Under the pieces are notes generated by a model that ran no database searches, was not told the DNA's origin, and was given only the letters and a program-made list of their open reading frames with translations. From Methylobacterium sp. (lineage in GTDB: Bacteria; Pseudomonadota; Alphaproteobacteria; Rhizobiales; Beijerinckiaceae): a stretch of 5,386 nucleotides of DNA. The DNA is taken from positions 1 to 5,386 of the forward strand of contig JAJKJG010000259.1 in NCBI GenBank assembly GCA_021154065.1, read 5' to 3'. This document shows, in pieces, positions 1 to 4,814 of the stretch (position 1 is its first letter; each line of letters starts with the position of its first letter). The position numbers and the translations under genes are program-made.

Positions 1-132
1 CGCGGCGCCGAAGGCGGCGCCGGCCCGGCCGTTGCGGACCGCCGCCCGCCGGGCGAAGCCGCCGCCGGCGAAGAGCTGGGTCGCCTCGCTGTCGAAGCCA
101 CGCGTGCTCAGCCAGAAGGTGTGGCGCTTCAT
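1..132 (-). CDS. Possible N-terminal fragment of an unknown protein, cut by the window edge
   Basis: An open frame starts at an ATG (132-130, minus strand) and runs without a stop to the window edge, giving 44 residues that begin MKRHTFWLSTRGFDSEATQL. Residue composition is balanced and almost every codon ends in G or C. A GGAG lies 10 bases upstream of the ATG, which is rather far for a ribosome binding site. I do not recognise the protein and see no domain. The call is uncertain because the plus strand is also open here (2-181, ending in TAG), and the two frames share third codon positions, so GC3 cannot separate them. The plus-strand reading is very rich in Arg, Lys, Pro and Ala, which looks more like a shadow. 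If the minus gene is real, it is divergent from the membrane protein gene to its right. Confidence 0.35.
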   Translation of the reverse strand, partial: MKRHTFWLSTRGFDSEATQLFAGGGFARRAAVRNGRAGAAFGAA

Positions 133-157
133 CACCAAGGAGCTCCGGGCCGGCCGT

Positions 158-172
158 CCCCTCGCGGAGGGG
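158..172. other. Short GC hairpin (6-bp stem, 3-base loop)
   Basis: CCCCTC at 158-163 pairs perfectly with GAGGGG at 167-172 around a GCG loop. No T-run follows on either strand, so it does not look like an ordinary intrinsic terminator. It lies between the possible minus-strand start at 132 and the possible plus-strand CTG start at 185. It could be structure in a 5' leader or chance in GC-rich DNA. Confidence 0.3.
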
Positions 173-173
173 C

Positions 174-187
174 GGAGCTAGGGGCTG
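174..187 (+). promoter_or_regulatory. Candidate ribosome binding site with a CTG start for the small membrane protein
   Basis: GGAG at 174-177 is followed after 7 bases by CTG at 185-187. This CTG is in frame with the membrane protein that otherwise starts at GTG 266. Reading from it adds 27 residues, begins (M)TAAPEAGLPH, and puts the basic stretch RKILRG just before the first membrane helix, as is usual for a helix start. GTG 266 has no ribosome binding site at normal distance. The in-frame TAG at 179-181 sets the upstream limit. CTG starts are rare, so this is inference. Confidence 0.35.
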
Positions 188-265
188 ACGGCCGCGCCCG
201 AAGCCGGGCTCCCGCACGCCGCGGCGGCAGGCGACAGCCGGAAGATCCTGCGCGGCTTCGTCCTC

Positions 266-496
266 GTGCTGACGCTTGGGCAGACGGCGCTATTCCTGTT
301 CCTCGTCTACCTCGCTGTCGAGGAGACCGGCGGCTGGCGGATCATGCGCGGGATCGCGACAGCCGCGGCGGTGCCGTATTTCCTCGGGGTCCTGCCGGCG
401 CTCGTGCTTGCCGCGATGAACCGCCTGTTGTGGGCGGCCTTCGGCCTCAGCGTCGGGGTGGTGGTGCTCGTCGCCGGGCTGTGGTCCCGCCTCTGA
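266..496 (+). CDS. Small three-helix membrane protein, function unknown
   Basis: From GTG 266 this gives 76 residues that are almost entirely hydrophobic. Three likely membrane helices lie at about residues 1-18 (LTLGQTALFLFLVYLAV), 30-51 (ending PYFLGVLPALVLAAM) and 54-73 (WAAFGLSVGVVVLVAGLW). They are joined by short loops, EETGGWRIMRG and NR. The frame stays open and coding-like upstream to position 182, and a CTG at 185 with a well-spaced GGAG may be the true start, giving 103 residues. No catalytic motif is visible and I do not recognise a family. It would act in the inner membrane. It ends 70 bases before the zinc-finger gene on the same strand, with a strong hairpin between them, so co-transcription is possible but not shown. 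Confidence 0.6.
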   Translation: MLTLGQTALFLFLVYLAVEETGGWRIMRGIATAAAVPYFLGVLPALVLAAMNRLLWAAFGLSVGVVVLVAGLWSRL

Positions 497-509
497 GGCG
501 GCCGCTCTT

Positions 510-558
510 GCCTCGCCCCGGCGCGCCGCTATGGTGCGGCGCGATTTCCAAGCGAGGC
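510..558 (+). promoter_or_regulatory. Nested hairpin that may hide the ribosome binding site of the zinc-finger gene
   Basis: The inner stem is a perfect 8-bp pairing, CGCGCCGC (522-529) with GCGGCGCG (536-543), around the loop TATGGT. It is enclosed by a second perfect 7-bp pairing, GCCTCGC (510-516) with GCGAGGC (552-558). The right arm of the outer stem contains GAGG (554-557), the only plausible ribosome binding site for the ATG at 567. Formation of the outer stem would therefore compete with ribosome binding. The inner stem could also act as a weak terminator for the membrane protein gene, but only ATTTCC follows it. What is seen is the pairing; the regulatory role is inference. Confidence 0.4.
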
Positions 559-566
559 GCCCGCGA

Positions 567-854
567 ATGGCCGATGTCGGCATCCCGCATTTCCACAACG
601 ACCCCGGGGTTCCGGCGATCGATCTCGGCTCGCGCGAGTTCATGTGCATCGGCGCGAAGCCGCCCTTCGACCATCCGCATGTGTTCCTCGACATGGGCTC
701 GGACGACGACATCGTCTGCCCCTATTGCTCGACGCTGTTCCGCTATCGCCCGCAGCTGAAGCCGCGCGAGGCGCGCCCGGCCGAGTGCCTCTACGAGAAC
801 CAGGCCGGCACCGCCTTCGACCTTGACGGAGCGCGCGGCAGCGGCCTGCGCTAG
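567..854 (+). CDS. Zinc-finger protein of the zf-CHCC / NDUFS6-like family
   Basis: A 95-residue protein with the characteristic core MCIGAKPPFDHPHVFLDMG (residues 26-44) followed by DDDIVCPYCSTLFRY (46-60). The likely zinc ligands are Cys27, one His of the DHPH motif (36 or 38), Cys51 and Cys54. The family is widespread in alphaproteobacteria and homologous to the mitochondrial complex I accessory subunit NDUFS6, which binds zinc near the matrix arm. The free-living versions are usually annotated only as zinc-finger domain proteins. No signal peptide is present, so it should be cytoplasmic. I chose ATG 567 over the in-frame ATG 531 because family members I recall start as MADxxIPHF, GAGG lies 9 bases upstream, and 531 falls in a hairpin loop without a ribosome binding site. 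The stop codon TAG shares its G with the first base of the repeat downstream. Confidence 0.93.
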   Translation: MADVGIPHFHNDPGVPAIDLGSREFMCIGAKPPFDHPHVFLDMGSDDDIVCPYCSTLFRYRPQLKPREARPAECLYENQAGTAFDLDGARGSGLR

Positions 855-953
855 AGCGGGATGATTTCTTTTCGAGTCATCATCCCGCTCCATCTGTTTG
901 TTCGAGCATGATCTTTTCCGAAAACCGGTTCCCGCTTCTCGGGATCATACTCT
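854..953. repeat. Intergenic palindromic repeat of the Hyphomicrobiales type, two hairpins
   Basis: This 100-base element is clearly richer in A and T than its surroundings. Its first half is a perfect 12-bp inverted repeat, GAGCGGGATGAT (854-865) with ATCATCCCGCTC (879-890), around a 13-base loop. Its second half is GAGCATGATC (904-913) against GATCATACTC (943-952), with one C-A mismatch. An inner CCGA/TCGG pairing lies at 918-921 and 939-942, and TTTTCCGAAAA at 914-924. The second half matches, from memory, a very common interspersed element in genomes such as Bradyrhizobium, Bosea and Methylobacterium (consensus roughly GAGCATGATCTTTTCCGAAA). The element fills the whole gap between two genes. 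Its left edge overlaps the zinc-finger stop codon and its right edge lies 2 bases before the next start codon. The strong stems could also end or protect transcripts. Confidence 0.85.
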
Positions 954-955
954 AG

Positions 956-2137
956 GTGACGCCGGGCACCGCCGTCATCGCCGGCGCCGGCATCGGCGGG
1001 CTCACCGCCGCGCTCGCGCTCGCCGACCGCGGCTGGGAGGTGACCCTCGTCGAGCGCCGCACCGCATTCTCGGCCGACGGCGCCGGCGTCCAGCTCTCCC
1101 CGAATGCGAGCCGGATCCTGATCGATCTCGGCCTCGGGCCGGCGTTGCGCCGCGCCGCGAGCGAGCCGGCCCGCGTCGCGATCCGCGCCCTTGCATCCGG
1201 GCGCGAGATCGGCGCCGTCGCGCTCGGTGCCTTCATGCGCGAGCGCTTCGGCGCGCCCTATTACGTCGTCCACCGGGCCGAGCTCCAGACCCTGCTCCTC
1301 GATGCGGTGCGGGCGCGCGCGACGATCCGGCTGATGATGGGCCGCGCCGTCATCGGCGGCCGGGAGCAGCCGGACCGGACGAGCATCACGGTCGAGAACG
1401 CAGCCGGCGCCCGCGACACGATCGAGGCCGATCTCGCCGTCGCGGCCGACGGGCTGTGGTCGCGCCTGCGCGCCGCGGGCGAGGACTGGCGGGCGCCGCA
1501 ATACCGGGGCTTTGCCGCTTGGCGCGCCACGATTCCCGCCACCGACGCTCCCGCCGGCCTCGCCGGGGACGAGACCGGGTTGTGGCTCGGCCGCGATCGC
1601 CACGTCGTGCATTATCCGATCGCCGGCGGGCGGCTCCTCAACATCGTCGCGGTCGAGCGCCGGGCGGCGCCGGTCGAGGGCTGGGCGGAGCCTGGCGACC
1701 CGGCCGAGCTCGTCGCCGCCTTCGCGGCGGCGGCGGCGCCGTTGCGCGCTCTCCTCGCGGCGGCGCCGGCGTGGCAGCTATGGTCGCTGTTCGACCTCGC
1801 CGCGGCGGCCATGCGGCGCGGCCGACTCGCGCTTGTCGGCGATGCCGCCCATCCGGTGCTACCCTTCCTGGCGCAGGGCGGCGCGCTCGCGATCGAGGAT
1901 GCAATGGTGCTCGCCGGCGCGCTCGCCGGAGCGAAGGACGTCACCACCGCGCTTGCCGCCTACGAGCGCGCCCGCCTTCCCCGTGCCCGCCGGATACAGC
2001 GGGCCGCACGCCGCAACGGCGCCGCCTACCACGCCGGCGGCGTCAAGGCATTCATGCGCGACGCGGTCATCCGCCACCTCGGCCCCGAACGCATGGCGCT
2101 GCGCTACGCTTGGCTCTACGGCTGGCGGGCGGAGTGA
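956..2137 (+). CDS. FAD-dependent aromatic monooxygenase, class A flavoprotein (salicylate-hydroxylase-like)
   Basis: A 393-residue protein with all three hallmark motifs of single-component flavin hydroxylases. These are the N-terminal dinucleotide-binding GAGIGG at 10-15 with Glu33 at the end of the second strand (TLVERR), the DG motif [10 protein letters not shown] at 161-170 that contacts FAD and NADPH, and the GDAAHP motif at 295-300 binding the FAD ribose and pyrophosphate. Length is typical of the family. It would hydroxylate an aromatic or similar substrate in the cytoplasm using NAD(P)H and O2; the substrate cannot be read from sequence. The start is GTG 956, forced by the in-frame TAG at 953-955, with only a weak GGGA at about 11 bases as ribosome binding site. 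An intergenic repeat directly abuts the start. The catabolic cluster begins 71 bases downstream on the same strand, so a functional link is plausible but not proven. Confidence 0.9.
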   Translation: MTPGTAVIAGAGIGGLTAALALADRGWEVTLVERRTAFSADGAGVQLSPNASRILIDLGLGPALRRAASEPARVAIRALASGREIGAVALGAFMRERFGAPYYVVHRAELQTLLLDAVRARATIRLMMGRAVIGGREQPDRTSITVENAAGARDTIEADLAVAADGLWSRLRAAGEDWRAPQYRGFAAWRATIPATDAPAGLAGDETGLWLGRDRHVVHYPIAGGRLLNIVAVERRAAPVEGWAEPGDPAELVAAFAAAAAPLRALLAAAPAWQLWSLFDLAAAAMRRGRLALVGDAAHPVLPFLAQGGALAIEDAMVLAGALAGAKDVTTALAAYERARLPRARRIQRAARRNGAAYHAGGVKAFMRDAVIRHLGPERMALRYAWLYGWRAE

Positions 2138-2196
2138 ACGAGGGCCCCCGAAGATCACCTATCATGAAGGCTACGAGCCCATTTTTCCCAAGTTCC

Positions 2197-2201
2197 GGAG
2201 G
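2197..2201 (+). promoter_or_regulatory. Ribosome binding site that fixes the aldolase start
   Basis: GGAGG lies exactly 7 bases before ATG 2209. An in-frame ATG at 2164 would add 15 unlike-family residues ([15 protein letters not shown]) and has no such site. The first domain strand, NVVVTNPPR, follows ATG 2209 at once, as in LigK-type aldolases. Confidence 0.8.
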
Positions 2202-2208
2202 CGCTGGC

Positions 2209-2898
2209 ATGAACGTCGTCGTCACGAACCCGCCCCGCGTCGGGCGTGAGATCGCCGCGGGCTTCGCACCCTACGGGGTTGCGACCGTGCATGAGGCGCA
2301 AGCGCGCACCGGCCTCCTCGCCGCCTTCATGCGGCCGATCTATCCGGGCGCGAAGATCGCCGGCAGCGCCGTCACGGTCTCGGTCCCGCCGGCCGACAAC
2401 TGGATGATCCATGTCGCCGTCGAGCAGTGCCGAGCCGGAGACGTTCTCGTCGTCGCCCCGACCTCGCCGTCGGACGCAGGCTATTTCGGCGAGCTGCTCG
2501 CCTGCTCGCTTGCGGCCCGAGGGGTGCTCGGGCTCGTGATCGAGGCCGGGGTGCGGGACGTGGTGGCGTTGACGGAAATGCGCTTCCCGGTCTGGTCGAA
2601 GGCGGTCTCGGCTCAGGGGACCGTCAAGGAGACGCTCGGCTGCGTGAACGTGCCGATCGTCTGCGCCGGCCAGATCGTGCGGCCCGGCGACCTCATCGTT
2701 GCCGACGACGACGGCGTCGTCGTGGTCACGCGCGCCGCCGCGGAGGCCGTGCTGCTCCAAAGCGAGGCGCGGGAGGCGAAGGAGGCGCAGACGCGCGCCC
2801 GCCTCCAGGCCGGCGAGGTCGGACTCGACATCTACGGCATGCGCGAGAAGCTGGCCGAGAAGGGTCTCGTGTATCGCCCCGCCGACGCGGAGGGCTGA
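2209..2898 (+). CDS. ligK: 4-carboxy-4-hydroxy-2-oxoadipate aldolase / oxaloacetate decarboxylase (RraA-like fold)
   Basis: A class II, metal-dependent pyruvate aldolase. It cleaves 4-carboxy-4-hydroxy-2-oxoadipate to pyruvate and oxaloacetate, and enzymes of this family also decarboxylate oxaloacetate. It is the final step of protocatechuate or gallate 4,5-cleavage. The 229-residue length fits the family. The diagnostic block is [20 protein letters not shown] (113-132), with Arg116 for pyruvate binding and Asp117 for the divalent metal, followed by SAQGTVKE (134-141), VPIVCAG (148-154) and [14 protein letters not shown] (160-173). The C-terminal region [10 protein letters not shown] carries the Glu that in characterised members reaches the neighbouring subunit's active site. 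RraA itself (RNase E regulator) is shorter and lacks this C-terminal part, so the aldolase reading is preferred. The next gene begins 3 bases after the stop, indicating one transcript. Confidence 0.9.
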   Translation: MNVVVTNPPRVGREIAAGFAPYGVATVHEAQARTGLLAAFMRPIYPGAKIAGSAVTVSVPPADNWMIHVAVEQCRAGDVLVVAPTSPSDAGYFGELLACSLAARGVLGLVIEAGVRDVVALTEMRFPVWSKAVSAQGTVKETLGCVNVPIVCAGQIVRPGDLIVADDDGVVVVTRAAAEAVLLQSEAREAKEAQTRARLQAGEVGLDIYGMREKLAEKGLVYRPADAEG

Positions 2899-2901
2899 CC
2901 G

Positions 2902-3813
2902 ATGCCGGGCCAGCCAGGAGCCCATCCCGCGGGCGAGCGCCTCGTGCTCCGCACCGCCATCGGCCAATATCCGCACACGGCCGCCATGAGGGATGGCAGC
3001 GTCGCGTCCGACCTCGTGGCCTTCGATTTCGTCGACGTCCCGACGATCCACCAGGCCTTCGCTCCGATGGTGCGCGAGCAGCGCTTCGACGTGAGCGAGA
3101 TCGCGATTGCGACGTTTCTTCAGGCGAAGGCTTACCGCAAGCCGCTCGTGCTCCTGCCCGTGGTGCTGGCGGCGCGCTTCCAGCAATCCGCCTTGCTGTG
3201 TCGGACCGACGGCGACATCTGCGGCCCGGGCGACCTCGTCGGCCGTCGGATCGGCGTTCGGGCCTACAGCCAGACGACCGGGGTGTGGCTGCGCGGCATC
3301 CTGGCCGACGGGCACGGCATACGGCCAGAGGCGGTGCGCTGGGTGACCTTCGAGGATGCGCATGTCGCCGAGTACCGCGACCCGCCCTTTGCCGAACGGG
3401 CGCCGCCCGGCAGCGACCTCGTGGCCATGCTTCGCCACGGCGAGCTCGATGCGGTCATCGTCGGGAATGAGGTGCCGAACGACCCGTCGCTCCGGGCGGT
3501 GTTCCCCGATGTCGAGGCATCCGCCGAGGCGTTCCGGCGCAAGCACGGCTTCGTGCCGGTCAATCATCTCGTGGCGGTCCGGAGCGCGTTGGCGCAGAGC
3601 CGGCCGGACCTGATCCTAGAGCTGGTGCGCCTTTTCCGGCAGGCCAATACCGCCGCGCCGCAGGCCGCCGACCGCGAGCGATATCGGATCGGGCGCTCGG
3701 CGCTTCAGCCTGCCATCAGCCTCGTCCTGCGCTACACGGCCGAGCAGGGCCTGCTTCCGAGCCGCCTGGATATCGACGAGGTCTGGGAGGGATTGCCCGC
3801 CGGTCTCGAATAG
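2902..3813 (+). CDS. 4,5-dihydroxyphthalate-decarboxylase-like protein, substrate-binding-protein fold
   Basis: A 303-residue protein without signal peptide or lipobox, so it should be a cytoplasmic enzyme rather than a transporter receptor. Recognisable family blocks in order are FDVSEIAIATFL (62-73), LLPVVLAARFQQSALL (84-99), GPGDLVGRRIGVRAYSQTTG (108-127) running into VWLRGIL (128-134), VRWVTFED (145-152), GELDAVIVGN (180-189) and FVPVNHLVAVR (217-227). These match the 4,5-dihydroxyphthalate decarboxylase group, known for converting 4,5-dihydroxyphthalate to protocatechuate, and its broader relatives annotated as ABC substrate-binding proteins. As I recall it, the usual signature is a RxFRHS-type sequence; here it is RFQQS, so the substrate may differ. 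The start ATG 2902 has GGAGGG 7 bases upstream inside the end of the aldolase gene, suggesting translational coupling. An uncharacterised decarboxylase or carboxylate-binding protein is the alternative. Confidence 0.75.
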   Translation: MPGQPGAHPAGERLVLRTAIGQYPHTAAMRDGSVASDLVAFDFVDVPTIHQAFAPMVREQRFDVSEIAIATFLQAKAYRKPLVLLPVVLAARFQQSALLCRTDGDICGPGDLVGRRIGVRAYSQTTGVWLRGILADGHGIRPEAVRWVTFEDAHVAEYRDPPFAERAPPGSDLVAMLRHGELDAVIVGNEVPNDPSLRAVFPDVEASAEAFRRKHGFVPVNHLVAVRSALAQSRPDLILELVRLFRQANTAAPQAADRERYRIGRSALQPAISLVLRYTAEQGLLPSRLDIDEVWEGLPAGLE

Positions 3814-3824
3814 GAAAGGTCTTG

Positions 3825-3852
3825 AGGCTCGCCGCACCGGCGCGGCGAGCCT
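3825..3852 (+). other. Perfect 11-bp intercistronic hairpin
   Basis: AGGCTCGCCGC (3825-3835) pairs without mismatch with GCGGCGAGCCT (3842-3852) around the loop ACCGGC. It begins 11 bases after the stop of the decarboxylase-like gene and ends 20 bases before ATG 3873, leaving the ribosome binding site free. No T-run follows, so a classical intrinsic terminator is unlikely. A transcript-processing, stabilising or attenuating role between operon genes is possible. It also argues against the in-frame TTG start at 3822, which would place the stem inside coding sequence. Confidence 0.55.
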
Positions 3853-3872
3853 GGAGACGAGCGGGGGTGAGC

Positions 3873-4793
3873 ATGACGGCATTCGCGATCATTGGCTTTG
3901 GCGAGGTCGGCGGCATTTTCGCCCGCGACCTGCATGCGGCCGGCGTCTCGAGGCTCGTCGCCTACGACAGCGCCGAGGCGGCCTGCGTCCGCGCCGCCGC
4001 CTGCGGTTATGTCGAGGTCCGGAACACCGCGGCCGAGGCGGCGGCCGACGCCGACGTGGTGTTCGTCTCGGTGACGGCCGGCTCGACCGTCGAGGCGGCT
4101 GCCTCGTTGGCGGGCGGGCTTGGACGGGCGCCGTTCGTCGTCGATGTGAACTCGGTCTCGCCGACCACGAAGCAGGAGGCCGCCCGGATCGTCGGGCAGG
4201 CCGGCGGCCGGTATGTGGAGGCCGCGGTGATGACCGGCGTGCCGCCGCGGGGCTTGCGCTCGCCGATGCTGCTCGGCGGTCCGAGCGCGCCGGCCTTCGC
4301 CGAGCTCGCGGCGCGGTACGATATGCGCGTCAGGGTTTTTTCCGAACGGGTCGGGGATGCGTCGGCGGTGAAGATGTGCCGCAGCATCATGATCAAGGGC
4401 CTCGAGGCCCTCACGACCGAATGCATGCTGTCGGCGCGCCACTATGGCGTCGAAGACGAGGTGCTGCGCTCCTTGGAGGATACGCTGCCTCACGACGACT
4501 GGCCGGAGCTCGCGCGCTACGTCATGAGCCGCGCGCTTCTGCATGGGCGGCGGCGGGCCGAGGAGATGCGGGAAGTAGCCCGAACCGTCGAGCAGGCAGG
4601 GGTCGAGCCGCTGCTCAGCGAGGCGATCGCCGAACGCCAGGACTGGGCTGCCGCGCAAGGCAGGCGGCTCTCGCCCAAGGAGCTCGCCGCTCCCGATCTA
4701 AGCTCACTCCTGGACGCACTGTGCGGGCCTGAGCGCACCGTCCGTCCAGCGCCGCAGGCCCAAGATCGACCCGCTGTCGGTCATCCGATCTGA
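3873..4793 (+). CDS. NAD(P)-dependent dehydrogenase of the 6-phosphogluconate / 3-hydroxyisobutyrate dehydrogenase family with DUF1932 C-terminus
   Basis: A 306-residue protein. The N-terminal Rossmann domain begins at once with FAIIGFGEVGGIFARDL (4-20), containing the GxGxxG nucleotide-binding loop, then DVVFVSVTAG (61-70), FVVDVNSVSPTTK (88-100) and YVEAAVMTGVPP (114-125). The helical part starts with GDASAVKMCRSIMIKGLEAL (161-180), where Lys167 sits at the usual catalytic lysine position of beta-hydroxyacid dehydrogenases. The later segment, about 188-265, fits the DUF1932 domain. The protein should oxidise a hydroxy acid or reduce an oxo acid in the cytoplasm; its substrate is unknown. 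ATG 3873 is preceded by GGGGG five bases upstream and fits the family N-terminus; an in-frame TTG 3822 is less likely. The last 25 residues, rich in Pro and Arg, look like a variable tail. It is probably the last gene of the aldolase operon. Confidence 0.87.
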   Translation: MTAFAIIGFGEVGGIFARDLHAAGVSRLVAYDSAEAACVRAAACGYVEVRNTAAEAAADADVVFVSVTAGSTVEAAASLAGGLGRAPFVVDVNSVSPTTKQEAARIVGQAGGRYVEAAVMTGVPPRGLRSPMLLGGPSAPAFAELAARYDMRVRVFSERVGDASAVKMCRSIMIKGLEALTTECMLSARHYGVEDEVLRSLEDTLPHDDWPELARYVMSRALLHGRRRAEEMREVARTVEQAGVEPLLSEAIAERQDWAAAQGRRLSPKELAAPDLSSLLDALCGPERTVRPAPQAQDRPAVGHPI

Positions 4794-4814
4794 CGCGGAA
4801 TCCGCCGCCGGGCC

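Noticed and set aside
2..181. Plus-strand partial frame ending in TAG at 179-181
   Set aside because: Its residues are dominated by Ala, Pro, Arg and Lys, and it overlaps a better-balanced minus-strand frame. It is kept only as an alternative, because a gene ending just before a ribosome binding site would also be normal.
1710..1780. GCG-rich tandem run as a possible repeat
   Set aside because: It encodes an alanine-rich stretch in the monooxygenase in normal frame, with nothing beyond ordinary codon bias.
898..2208. The aldolase reading frame stays open far upstream, giving an apparent 666-residue protein
   Set aside because: The upstream part lies inside the monooxygenase gene in another frame, is very Arg- and Pro-rich, and has no recognisable domain. 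The aldolase has its own ribosome binding site at 2197-2201.
2138..2208. Promoter or regulator site ahead of the aldolase gene
   Set aside because: A TATCAT at 2159-2164 resembles a -10 box, but no matching -35 box or operator-like inverted repeat is visible, so no site is called.
2155..3567. Long minus-strand open frame of about 470 residues opposite the aldolase and decarboxylase-like genes
   Set aside because: Such antisense frames are common in GC-rich DNA. The composition is His-, Arg- and Asp-rich without domains, while the plus strand encodes clear protein families.
3732..4658. Minus-strand open frame of about 308 residues opposite the DUF1932 dehydrogenase
   Set aside because: It mirrors a well-supported dehydrogenase gene, has no recognisable motif and no credible start context.
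4794..4814. Small palindrome GCGGAATCCGC between the convergent genes as a shared terminator
   Set aside because: The stem is only 4-5 bp with almost no loop and no T-run on either strand. No terminator is recognisable in the 21-base gap.
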